NCBI GenBank assembly: GCA_016286445.1
Contig: JAEESS010000005.1
Span: 18,535-82,534, forward strand
DNA: 64,000 nt
From: Bacillota bacterium
GTDB lineage: Bacteria > Bacillota > Clostridia > Christensenellales > CAG-138
Direction: 5' to 3'
Shown: positions 24,146 to 31,854 of the stretch, one piece after another
Layout: the number at the start of each line of letters is the position of its first letter
How positions within the stretch are numbered: the stretch's first letter is position 1
Translations under genes and position numbers: made by a program
The notes under the pieces: generated by a model
What the model saw: the letters and a program-made list of their open reading frames with translations, nothing else
What the model was told of the DNA's origin: nothing
The model's database searches: none

Positions 24146-26059
24146 TTACGGATGGCAGTGACCGCAGGGAGAATAGCCCTGTTCGATCACATCGTCGCGC
24201 GAACCGTAAAAGTCGATCCGGTTCTCCGCCGCGATCTTCGCAACATCCTTGCAGCCGGGATGATGGAATTTGAGAGTCGACCGGTTCATAACATAACTGC
24301 GGAAGGTCGCGGGATCCTGCACCTTGCAGTTCAGCACATTCGACCATTCGCCGAAATACGTCATGCCCTCAAAGACATGATAGGAACGTAGACGGACGTA
24401 GTATACCGTCTTGTCCTTCAAATCGGTCGCCGTGATTTGCGCGGTCTTCGGATCGTTGATCCGAATGGTCTTGACATTCTTTGCAAACGCGCTGTCGGTC
24501 GTGACCTGGCACTGATATCCGCTGAACACGGAGCTGGGCGTCCATTTTACGATCAGCTTGTTCTTCCCCGGCGTAAGGCTGTTCAGCACGCGCGTCGTGA
24601 TGCGGACGGTCGTTTTCAGCGGTCCGACCTCGCCGAGGTTGTAGTTGTCGCCGACGTTACCGCCGATGACAGCGCCGGTGACCGGGTCCGTTCTTCTTGC
24701 AAAGTACGCTTTGACGCCGTACTGGTAGCGCGTGCCCGCGTAGACCTTATGGTTTGTATCCGAGCCGTCGATCCATTCAAGCCCGGTGACATTGTACCAC
24801 CGCACAAAGTCTGTCCATCCGTTTGTCGTCGAGCTCCACGCGCGGCGATAGATCACATACCCCGCGGCGCCTTCGACCGGATTCCAGCGGATCCTGACGC
24901 CGTTTGAAACGTTCTCGACCGTTGTGACGTCCGTCGGGGGCAGATAGATCTTGAACCATGCGCGCGCCGTGCCGGTATACGCGCCGCAGAACGTCAGCAG
25001 CACATAGCCGGTACCCGCGTCTGTATTCTCGCGGTATTCATAGGTATAGTTCGTCTCGTCGATCGTACTGCCGTCCGCCGCTTTCACGGTAAAGCCCGGC
25101 GTCTGTGCCGAACCGTTTGCGATGACGTACGGCGTCTTGCCCTTGAACTGCACGTCCTCCGCGTTCCATTCGATCGTGCCGTCAAACGCCTGCGGCTCCT
25201 GCGGATGCTCAAACGTAAGATATACGCGAACCTCCATCCGCTTCTGCGACGCTTTGATCGGGTTGATCGAAACCGGCAGCTCCGGCAGAACGATATCGCC
25301 GTCGTCCGGATCGGTCCCGGCGTCATACCGGTATACGAACGAATCGACCTCCGAAGTGAAGATCACCTTTCCGGAACCTTTCTGGAATGTGATCGTGCTG
25401 TCCGGCACCGTGACGTTTGACAGGCATTTTTTCGCCATGATCGACGTCAGCTCGTAGAAGTAAGCGCCGTTATCAAGCTGCCCCTCCTGTCCTTCGATTG
25501 TCTGTCCGTCAGCGGAAAACTGTGTCAGATCCTTCAGCTTGCTCACGTTCAGGATGGGCATGTGGTTGTTGTCGCAGCAAAGCTCCGAAAGCTTTGTGCA
25601 GCTGCTGAGATCCAGCGACGTGAGATGATTGTCGCTGCAGTCCAGCTTCAGCAGCGCGGCGTTGTTGACGATCTTGATCGACGTCAGACGGTTGCTGTTG
25701 CAGCGGAGCTCCTTGAGCGCGGTATTCTTACTGATATCCAGTTCCGAAAGCCGGTTGCCCGTGCAGCGCAGTACCGTCAGAGACGTGAAATGTTCGATGC
25801 CCGCAAGCGATCCGATCCAGCACTCGGAGCAGTCGATCGCCGTGACGTTTTCGACCTGCGCTTCGGTCATATAGTATCCGCTCTCGTCATCGCCGCTTAC
25901 AGAGAGCTCATCAATGACCCACGCCCGAAAATACTCATCCGGAAAATTCGTTTCGTTGATTTCCAGGAAGCGATCGTCCGCCGCCGCATTCCGAACGGAT
26001 GCGGGCAGCAAAAGAAGCAACATGATGATTGCAAGTAAAAGAGAAAAGCCTTTTTTCAT
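24146..26059 (-). CDS. Secreted leucine-rich repeat / fibronectin type III protein
   Basis: The 637-residue product has a signal peptide (MKKGFSLLLAIIMLLLLLPA). After an N-terminal segment FLEINETNFPDEYFRAW comes an internalin-like LRR region with units of about 21 residues (LRCTGNRLSELDISKNTALK). A beta-rich stretch and two fibronectin type III-like domains follow (VRIRWNPVEGAAGYVIYRR; KLIVKWTPSSVFSGYQCQV). The last 50 residues form a separate small module, TLKFHHPGCKDVAKI and GYSPCGHCHP, with three cysteines and several histidines that may bind metal. AGGAGG precedes the ATG at 26059. The N- and C-terminal modules recur in the proteins at 38391 and 40522. Confidence 0.85.
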   Translation of the reverse strand: MKKGFSLLLAIIMLLLLLPASVRNAAADDRFLEINETNFPDEYFRAWVIDELSVSGDDESGYYMTEAQVENVTAIDCSECWIGSLAGIEHFTSLTVLRCTGNRLSELDISKNTALKELRCNSNRLTSIKIVNNAALLKLDCSDNHLTSLDLSSCTKLSELCCDNNHMPILNVSKLKDLTQFSADGQTIEGQEGQLDNGAYFYELTSIMAKKCLSNVTVPDSTITFQKGSGKVIFTSEVDSFVYRYDAGTDPDDGDIVLPELPVSINPIKASQKRMEVRVYLTFEHPQEPQAFDGTIEWNAEDVQFKGKTPYVIANGSAQTPGFTVKAADGSTIDETNYTYEYRENTDAGTGYVLLTFCGAYTGTARAWFKIYLPPTDVTTVENVSNGVRIRWNPVEGAAGYVIYRRAWSSTTNGWTDFVRWYNVTGLEWIDGSDTNHKVYAGTRYQYGVKAYFARRTDPVTGAVIGGNVGDNYNLGEVGPLKTTVRITTRVLNSLTPGKNKLIVKWTPSSVFSGYQCQVTTDSAFAKNVKTIRINDPKTAQITATDLKDKTVYYVRLRSYHVFEGMTYFGEWSNVLNCKVQDPATFRSYVMNRSTLKFHHPGCKDVAKIAAENRIDFYGSRDDVIEQGYSPCGHCHP

Positions 26060-26231
26060 AGGGGTCCTCCTGAACAAAGCCAAACTGAATATAAACGTGC
26101 CTGCGGCATGTATTCCGATACAGATTCAGTTTAGCAGAATCCCCTGTGAAATGCAAGAGTCGGAAGCCCGTTTTTACGGCGGAAACGCCATTTTATATAT
26201 GAAAAAAGTTCGGAAAATCTCAAAATTTTTC

Positions 26232-26259
26232 TTGCTTTTTTCCGACGGCATGGTATAAT
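26232..26259 (+). promoter_or_regulatory. Promoter of rpmE
   Basis: TTGCTT (26232-26237) and TATAAT (26254-26259) are 16 bases apart. A leader of about 35 bases with AAGGAGTG follows. Confidence 0.7.
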
Positions 26260-26300
26260 AGCCGTTGGTAATGCATTACACGACGAAGGAGTGATAATAC

Positions 26301-26498
26301 ATGAAGAAAAATATTCATCCGTCTTACGGCGAAGCGGTCGTGCGCTGTGCCTGCGGCGAGACCTTCCTTACCGGCTCCACCAAGGGCGAGCTGAAGGTCG
26401 AAATCTGCAGCAAGTGCCACCCGTTCTTCACGGGCCGTCAGAAGCTGGTCGACAGCGGCGGACGAGTAGATCGCTTCAAGAAGCGCTACGGTCTGTAA
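26301..26498 (+). CDS. rpmE: 50S ribosomal protein L31, zinc-binding form
   Basis: The 65-residue protein is a large-subunit ribosomal component. It carries the zinc-binding cysteines of the C+ form (CACGE near residue 16 and [10 protein letters not shown] near 37), so it can act as a zinc store. The end DRFKKRYG is typical. AAGGAGTG lies eight bases upstream. The usual partner rho is nearby but separated by the minus-strand LRR gene. Confidence 0.97.
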   Translation: MKKNIHPSYGEAVVRCACGETFLTGSTKGELKVEICSKCHPFFTGRQKLVDSGGRVDRFKKRYGL

Positions 26499-26524
26499 GA
26501 ACAACTTTGAACTCCAACAAAACA

Positions 26525-26552
26525 CGGGATCGCAGTACGCGGTCCCGTTTTT
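26525..26552 (+). terminator. rpmE terminator
   Basis: CGGGATCGC pairs with GCGGTCCCG (with a G-T pair) around AGTAC, followed by TTTTTG. The right half, with the sequence GCGGTCCCGTTTTTGTTT, is repeated about 80 bases further on (26621-26640). Confidence 0.75.
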
Positions 26553-26869
26553 GTTTGCGACAACCCCGCCGCCTCATTTCATTCGGCACCTCCCCTTTCA
26601 CCGGGGAGGCAAGAAAATGAGCGCGGTCCCGTTTTTGTTTAAACGACCCTCCCGGCTCGTTCCTCGCCCCCTCCCTTTTTACACGCCGCTTCGCTTCGCT
26701 GCTGCGGCAGATCGCGCGTACCATCCACAGGGAGGGCAAGATCAGCATATGACAAGTGTGACAAGCGTGACATAAGGAGTTATGATTGCCTGCGGCAAGT
26801 GAGCAAAGCAAGGCAATCATATCATAACGTTCGCCTCCGGCAAACTCATAACTCTAAAGACTACATAAA
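26553..26869. other. Gene-free region rich in hairpins left of the tandem array
   Basis: No coding frame is credible. At about 26572-26618 a nested hairpin (CTCATTT ... CTCCCC / GGGGAG ... AAATGAG) is followed by a repeat of the rpmE terminator half. A weaker CCCTCCC / GGGAGGG pairing spans 26666-26740. At 26749-26773 TGACAAGTG and TGACAAGCG occur in tandem. A 9-bp stem ATGATTGCC / GGCAATCAT at 26782-26820 has a 21-base loop. Its left arm also pairs with CAATCATAACT at 27267-27277 beyond the array. Confidence 0.5.
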
Positions 26870-26875
26870 GGGGGG

Positions 26876-27230
26876 TGTGTGTAACGCTGTTGCATTTGTT
26901 GCATTTGTTGCAGAGATGAATGGTTACAGTAAATAGACGAATGGTTACGGTAAACAGATAAATGATAACGGTAAACGGGTGAATGGTTACGGTAAATCAA
27001 TGAATGATAACGGTAAACGGGTGAATGGTTACGGTAAACAGATAAATGATAACGGTAAACGGGTGAAAGGTTACGGTAAATCAATGAATGACAGCGGTAA
27101 ACGGGTGAATGGTTACGGTAAATCAATGAATGACAGCGGTAAACGAATGAATGATCACGGTAAAGGACAGATTTGCAGCATGCTGATTACATTTGCAACA
27201 ATTGCAACAAATGCAACACTGCTACACACA
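26876..27230. repeat. 37-bp imperfect inverted repeat bounding the tandem array
   Basis: The left arm 26876-26912 and the right arm 27194-27230 are complementary at 33 of 37 positions. Both are built of TTGCATTTGTTGCA-like strings ending in TGTGTGTA. A run of six G residues lies immediately outside each arm on the plus strand. A transcript of either strand would fold into a long hairpin with the array in the loop. Confidence 0.85.
26914..27165. repeat. 12-unit tandem array of 21-bp repeats
   Basis: Twelve contiguous 21-bp units share the core CGGTAAA and a GAATG-like start. Two unit types, GGTTACGG and GATAACGG (or GACAGCGG, GATCACGG), mostly alternate, giving a 42-bp higher-order period. 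The GGTTAC-type unit contains the small palindrome TTACGGTAA. There are no spacers. Both strands stay open over most of the array because 21 is a multiple of three, but unit 1 carries a stop and there is no ribosome site. Most base changes would alter amino acids, so coding is unlikely. Confidence 0.9.
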
Positions 27231-27291
27231 GGGGGGTGATTGCAGTCCAACCCGCAGGGACGAAGTCAATCATAACTCTTATGTTCGGGGA

Positions 27292-27320
27292 TTGCAATTT
27301 GCCGATAAATGGACTATACT
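27292..27320 (+). promoter_or_regulatory. Promoter of the asparaginase gene, leaderless geometry
   Basis: TTGCAA (27292-27297) and TATACT (27315-27320) are 17 bases apart. Only six bases separate the -10 box from the ATG at 27327, so the expected +1 is the A of the start codon. Confidence 0.65.
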
Positions 27321-27326
27321 GAAACC

Positions 27327-28328
27327 ATGAAAAAGATATTATTGATCGGAACGGGCGGTACGATCGCCTCGGAAATGACGGATGACGGGCTTGCGCCCAA
27401 GCTCGGCTCGAATCAGCTCCTGAACTACATCCCCCGCGTCAGCGAGATCTGTGACGTGGAGTGCATGCAGCTCATGAGCGTCGACAGCACGAACATGACG
27501 CCGGAAAACTGGCTGACGATCGCAGGCTGTATCGAAGCGTACTACGATTCGTACGACGGCTTTGTGGTCAGTCACGGCACGGACACGATGGCGTACACCG
27601 CCGCCGCGCTCTCCTACCTTGCGCGGCGCTCGAAAAAGCCGATCGTGCTGACCGGCGCGCAAAAGCCCATCAGCATGGACGTGACCGACTCGAAGCAGAA
27701 CCTTCTGGACGCGTTCACCTACGCCTGCGATGACCGCGCCTGCGGCGTTTCGATCGTGTTCAACGGCAGCGTCATCCTCGGCACGCGCGCAAAGAAGGTG
27801 CGCTCTAAGAGCTTTTCGGCGTTTGCAAGCATCAATTATCCCGAGCTTGCCGTGCTGCAGGACGGACGCGTGCTGCATTACATCGACCTCGGCTACCGTG
27901 AGCGCGCGAAATTCTCGCACACGCTGAACGACAGCGTGGGGCTCGTCAAGCTGATCCCCGGCTCCGATGCGGGCATGCTGAACTATGCGCTCGACCGCTA
28001 CGACGCCGTCATCATCGAAAGCTTCGGCGTCGGCGGACTTCCCGAGGGCACGAACGGCTGCTTCCGCGCGGCGATCGACCGCGGTGTGAAGGAGGGCAAG
28101 CTGATCGTCATCACCACGCAGGTGCAAAACGAGGGCTCCAATCTCACCGTCTATCAGGTCGGACATGCCTTAAAGCAGCAGAACATCATCGAAGCGTACG
28201 ACATGACGACCGAGGCGGCGGTCGCGAAGCTCATGTGGATCATGGGCGAAACGCGCGATCCGGACCGTGTGCGCGAACGCTTCTATACGCCGCTGAGCCA
28301 CGATATCCTGTATACGGAAGCCGAATAA
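27327..28328 (+). CDS. ansA: L-asparaginase, type I
   Basis: The enzyme hydrolyses asparagine to aspartate and ammonia. The 333-residue product has no signal peptide and is cytosolic. The catalytic threonine is in LLIGTGGTIASEM. The second catalytic set is VVSHGTDTMAYTAA with TGAQKPISMDVTDSKQN, and the substrate-contact serine lies in SVDSTNMTPENW. The start MKKILLIGTG is the family N-terminus; a candidate ATG at 27309 would add six residues that overlap the promoter. No ribosome site precedes 27327. A terminator follows and the gene is monocistronic. Confidence 0.92.
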   Translation: MKKILLIGTGGTIASEMTDDGLAPKLGSNQLLNYIPRVSEICDVECMQLMSVDSTNMTPENWLTIAGCIEAYYDSYDGFVVSHGTDTMAYTAAALSYLARRSKKPIVLTGAQKPISMDVTDSKQNLLDAFTYACDDRACGVSIVFNGSVILGTRAKKVRSKSFSAFASINYPELAVLQDGRVLHYIDLGYRERAKFSHTLNDSVGLVKLIPGSDAGMLNYALDRYDAVIIESFGVGGLPEGTNGCFRAAIDRGVKEGKLIVITTQVQNEGSNLTVYQVGHALKQQNIIEAYDMTTEAAVAKLMWIMGETRDPDRVRERFYTPLSHDILYTEAE

Positions 28329-28343
28329 GGAAAAAATCTATCG

Positions 28344-28370
28344 CCGCTCCGCCCGATCGGAGCGGTTTTT
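28344..28370 (+). terminator. Terminator after the asparaginase gene
   Basis: CCGCTCC and GGAGCGG pair around an 8-base loop and are followed by TTTTTC. Confidence 0.85.
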
Positions 28371-28372
28371 CA

Positions 28373-28401
28373 TTGACAAAACGCGCTTTTTTTCATACAA
28401 T
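28373..28401 (+). promoter_or_regulatory. Promoter of alaS
   Basis: A perfect TTGACA (28373-28378) and TACAAT (28396-28401) are 17 bases apart, upstream of a GAAAGGA ribosome site. Confidence 0.75.
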
Positions 28402-28437
28402 AAAGTTTGATCGTATTTTACGAAAGGAATTATCAAT

Positions 28438-30234
28438 ATGCGTTCATTAACCGCAAAGGAATTGCGAAAGCTTTATCTGGACTTCTTCCGGTCCAAGGGA
28501 CACGCGGTGATCTCCTCCGCCTCCCTGATCCCCGAAAACGACCCGACCGTGCTCTTTACCACGGCGGGCATGCATCCGCTCGTACCGTATCTGATGGGTG
28601 AAAAGCACCCGGAGGGCAAAAGGCTCTGCGACGTGCAGAAATGCGTCCGCACCGGCGACATCGACGAGGTCGGCGACGCTTCGCACTGCACGTTTTTTGA
28701 GATGCTCGGAAACTGGTCCTTGGGCGACTACTTCAAGAAGGAGAGCATCGCGTTTTCGTGGGAGTTTCTGACCGACGAAAAGTGGCTCGGCATCCCGAAG
28801 GACAAGCTGTATTTCACCTGCTTTGAAGGCGACAAGGACGCGCCGCGCGACACCGTCGCGCACGACCGCTGGGTCGAAATGGGCGTGGAACCCAGCCACA
28901 TCGTCTATCTTCCGAAGAAGAACAACTGGTGGGGTCCTGCGGGACAGACCGGTCCGTGCGGTCCGGACACCGAGATCTTCTACGACACCGGAAGACCGGC
29001 ATGCGGTCCTGCTTGCAAGGCGGGCTGCGACTGCGGCAAGTACCTTGAGATCTGGAACAACGTCTTCATGGAGTACAATAAGGTCGCGGACGGCGTCTTT
29101 GAGCCGCTTGAGCAGAAGAACGTCGATACCGGTATGGGACTTGACCGCACGGTCGCCACGCTGCAGGGCGTTGAAAGCGTATTCGACACCGACGCGTTCT
29201 CCGGCATCATCGCGCTTATTGCGGAGCTCTCCCATAAGGGCTATCACGACGATCCGGAAACGACGCGCGCGTTCCGCATCATTGCGGACCATACCCGCTG
29301 CATCGTGTTCATCCTCGGCGACCAGCGCGGCGTGACCCCGTCGAACGTCGATCAGGGCTATATCCTCCGCCGTCTCATCCGCCGCAGCATCCGCTTCGCG
29401 TCACAGCTCAACATGCCGCGCTACGCGCTCATTTCGATCGCGGAGAAGATCATCGACCAGTACGGCGAGGTCTACAGCGAGCTCATTGACAACCGCGAAA
29501 AGATCCTTACAGAGCTTCGCAAGGAGGAAAACCGCTTTGCCGACACGCTCAAGAAGGGTCTCAAAGAGTTCAACAAGCTGATCGCGAACTTAAACGGACA
29601 GGCGATCGACGGCGTATCCGCCTTCCATCTCTACGACACCTACGGTTTCCCGATCGAGCTTACGGTCGAGCTCGCCAAGGAAAAAGGCGTTACGGTCGAC
29701 GAAAACGGCTTCAAAGCCGCGTTCGAGGAGCATCAGAAGAAATCCCAGGCAGGCGCGGAACAGCGCTTTAAGGGGGGCTTAGCGGACAACAGCGAAGCGA
29801 CGGCGGCGCTGCATTCGGCAACGCATCTGCTGCAGGCTGCGCTCCGCAAGGTCTTAAACGACGATACGGTCTCCCAGAAGGGCAGCAACATCACCGCGGA
29901 GCGTCTGCGCTTCGACTTCAGCTTCGGCAGAAAGGTCACGCCCGAGGAGCTCAAGGAGGTCGAACGCCTTGTGAACGAAGCGATCCAGGCGAAGGTCCCG
30001 ATCACCTGCGAGGAGATGACCGTCGAAGAGGCGAAGGCGCAGGGCGCGATCGGCCTTTTCGAGAGCAAGTACGGCGAGAAGGTCAAGGTCTACACGATGG
30101 GCAAGTTCAGCAAAGAGATCTGCGGCGGTCCGCACGCCAAGAACACCGGCGACCTCGGACGGTTCGAGATCAAGAAGGAGGAAGCCTCCTCCAGCGGCGT
30201 GCGCCGCATCAAGGCTGTGCTGATCCATGACTGA
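28438..30234 (+). CDS. alaS: Alanine--tRNA ligase, short form without C-Ala domain
   Basis: The enzyme charges tRNA-Ala and edits mischarged serine and glycine. The catalytic part is clear: FRSKGHAVISSASLIP, LFTTAGMHPLVPYLMG, KCVRTGDIDEVGDASHCTFFEMLGNWS (only segments named here), GLDRT and the RRLIRRSIR helix. A cysteine cluster CGPACKAGCDCGKY lies at about residue 190. The editing domain has HSATH and CGGPH zinc ligands. The protein stops at 598 residues, right after the editing core, where the usual enzyme runs on to about 870 with the C-Ala (DHHA1) domain. The stop overlaps the next gene by eight bases, so the short length is not a frameshift artefact. Confidence 0.93.
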   Translation: MRSLTAKELRKLYLDFFRSKGHAVISSASLIPENDPTVLFTTAGMHPLVPYLMGEKHPEGKRLCDVQKCVRTGDIDEVGDASHCTFFEMLGNWSLGDYFKKESIAFSWEFLTDEKWLGIPKDKLYFTCFEGDKDAPRDTVAHDRWVEMGVEPSHIVYLPKKNNWWGPAGQTGPCGPDTEIFYDTGRPACGPACKAGCDCGKYLEIWNNVFMEYNKVADGVFEPLEQKNVDTGMGLDRTVATLQGVESVFDTDAFSGIIALIAELSHKGYHDDPETTRAFRIIADHTRCIVFILGDQRGVTPSNVDQGYILRRLIRRSIRFASQLNMPRYALISIAEKIIDQYGEVYSELIDNREKILTELRKEENRFADTLKKGLKEFNKLIANLNGQAIDGVSAFHLYDTYGFPIELTVELAKEKGVTVDENGFKAAFEEHQKKSQAGAEQRFKGGLADNSEATAALHSATHLLQAALRKVLNDDTVSQKGSNITAERLRFDFSFGRKVTPEELKEVERLVNEAIQAKVPITCEEMTVEEAKAQGAIGLFESKYGEKVKVYTMGKFSKEICGGPHAKNTGDLGRFEIKKEEASSSGVRRIKAVLIHD

Positions 30235-30964
30235 TTGGCTGAAATACGAATGGGAATGGAACGAGCGGGAAGCGGTTTTTCAGGTTGACATGCAATACTG
30301 GGAACTGCTTCCCACTTTGGCATACTCCCAGCTCGTATTCGTCAGCGTCGCGCCGCATGAAGCCGAAGCGGAAGCCTTCTCCCGCGCGGAGGAACGCCGC
30401 GCCTCGGCGCTCCAGCATACGCTTGCGGTCGAGCTTGAAGACGCGGCGATCTTTGTCGGCGGGATCGGCATGAAAAACCTGATCCAGTATTATTTCTACA
30501 CCGCCGACGAAAAGCTGATCCACCGGGTCTCCGCGATCTGCCGCGCCGAATCGAAGCTCCGCGTTTCCTGCGGGCATGTGGCGGAACCGCACTATGCGAC
30601 CTATTACTGTCTGTTGTTTCCGGACGATGCGAAGCTCCAGTCGGTTGAAAACGCGGCGTATATCAAATCCGTCCAGCATCGCGACGGCGATCTGAGTCTG
30701 GTCCGGCGTGTGCGGCTTACGATGGCGTTCGTGTCGGAGGAGGCATGCGACGCGTTCATCGACGAGATCCCGCATCTCGGGTTCACGATGGGCGGCAGAG
30801 AGAGCGTCGGCAACACGACGCATCCGTACCGCGTCGTGCTGAACGGCTTCTCCACGCTGATCCTGTCCGATCTGAACCGCTTCACAACGCGCGCCATCCG
30901 CGGCGCGCTCCCCTACGGCGGCGTACTCGATCATATCACGGCGGATTTCATCAACCGGCACTGA
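30227..30964 (+). CDS. DUF695 and RraB-like domain protein
   Basis: The 245-residue product begins inside the last codons of alaS (eight-base overlap) and is therefore coupled to it. The first 130 residues (EWNEREAVFQVDMQYWELLP, ARAEERRA-like helix, IFVGGIGMKNLIQYYFYTAD) resemble DUF695. The C-terminal 100 residues (VRLTMAFVSEEACDAFIDEI then LGF) resemble the RraB family, whose E. coli member inhibits RNase E. Clostridia mostly lack RNase E, so an RNase inhibitor role is only a possibility. A terminator follows. Confidence 0.7.
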   Translation: MTDWLKYEWEWNEREAVFQVDMQYWELLPTLAYSQLVFVSVAPHEAEAEAFSRAEERRASALQHTLAVELEDAAIFVGGIGMKNLIQYYFYTADEKLIHRVSAICRAESKLRVSCGHVAEPHYATYYCLLFPDDAKLQSVENAAYIKSVQHRDGDLSLVRRVRLTMAFVSEEACDAFIDEIPHLGFTMGGRESVGNTTHPYRVVLNGFSTLILSDLNRFTTRAIRGALPYGGVLDHITADFINRH

Positions 30965-30977
30965 AAATCAAGCAGCA

Positions 30978-31004
30978 AAAAAGCAGGTCCGCGACCTGCT
31001 TTTT
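30978..31004. terminator. Bidirectional terminator
   Basis: AAAAAGCAGGTC and GACCTGCTTTTT form a perfect stem around CGC between the DUF695 gene and the minus-strand NlpC/P60 gene. Confidence 0.85.
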
Positions 31005-31014
31005 ATGTGCTTCT

Positions 31015-31824
31015 TTATTGGAACGGATCGGCGTAATACGTCAGCACGCATTTGTCCTCATCGTCCATCAGGACCCCGATGCGAACGCCGTCGCATTCCT
31101 CGCGCCGCGATTCCATGACAATCGGTTTGCCGTCGACCTCGCAGACATACAGCGCAACGTGGCTGCCGCGTTTGTTTGCGGGATTGATGTAGATCAGTAC
31201 GCAGCCGGGCTTCCAGTCGCGCCACGAGTCGGGATCGGTTTTATGGAGTCTCTCCGGGTGGTAACTGCGAAACCATACCAGCGTGCCGTTGCTGTTCGTG
31301 TGCGGATAGACCGATTCCGGAATGCCCGCGTTCTGAAACGCCGTGCGAAGATACGCACTGCAGTCCAGCTGCCCGTCGCCGGTCCCGTACGGCGTCCCGA
31401 GATACCTTGCCGCGGTATAGATCACGCTCTTTCGTTTGCTCCACGGCATGGCGTGCATGCGTCTTGCCGCCCACTCCGTTCTGTCCTCGCCGAGCGTGGA
31501 TCGGACGTTCAGAAGGTCCATCGTCGTCGCATCCGTGGAGACGATCGTCAGCGGCGACAGTCCCGCAACATACCGAAGGATCTCCGACGCGTCGGACGCA
31601 TCAAGCTCGCCGTTGCAGTTGATGTCCGCCTGCAGCTGTTCCCTTAACATCACACCGTCGTCCAGTCCGACGACAAAGCGCATCACAAGCGCGGCGTCGG
31701 ACGCGGTGACCGCGCCGTCCCCGTTTGCGTCGCCTGCAAGCCCGTCCGTTTCCGATGCCGCGGCGGTAAACGCCGTGCACAGTGCGCATAGGCAAAGCAG
31801 CAGCGCAATCAGTCGTTTTCTCAT
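31015..31824 (-). CDS. Secreted dockerin plus NlpC/P60-like hydrolase, copy 2
   Basis: From the ATG at 31824 (MRKRLIALLLCLCALCTAFT signal peptide) the product is about 269 residues; an in-frame ATG at 31845 would add seven residues. A dockerin-like pair follows: GDANGDGAVTASDAALVMR and DINCNGELDASDASEILR. The C-terminal domain has the cysteine-peptidase pattern of NlpC/P60: YLGTPYGTGDGQLDCSAYL with the nucleophile Cys, GSHVALYV with the His, and a polar residue in IVMESRRE. Such enzymes cut peptidoglycan peptides. It follows a paralogue at 31855 by about 30 bases or less and shares its architecture. Confidence 0.82.
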   Translation of the reverse strand: MRKRLIALLLCLCALCTAFTAAASETDGLAGDANGDGAVTASDAALVMRFVVGLDDGVMLREQLQADINCNGELDASDASEILRYVAGLSPLTIVSTDATTMDLLNVRSTLGEDRTEWAARRMHAMPWSKRKSVIYTAARYLGTPYGTGDGQLDCSAYLRTAFQNAGIPESVYPHTNSNGTLVWFRSYHPERLHKTDPDSWRDWKPGCVLIYINPANKRGSHVALYVCEVDGKPIVMESRREECDGVRIGVLMDDEDKCVLTYYADPFQ

Positions 31825-31854
31825 TCGCAGATACCCCGTTATCATGATGCCCGT

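Noticed and set aside
26914..27165. CRISPR array
   Set aside because: The 21-bp units are directly contiguous with no unique spacers and no cas genes are nearby.
26979..27239. Small repeat protein encoded by the tandem array
   Set aside because: The frame stays open only because the unit length is a multiple of three; both strands are open, there is no ribosome site, and unit-to-unit changes mostly alter amino acids.
28438..30234. Frameshifted full-length alaS
   Set aside because: The sequence after the stop codon encodes the unrelated DUF695/RraB-like protein and no C-Ala remnant is seen in any frame.
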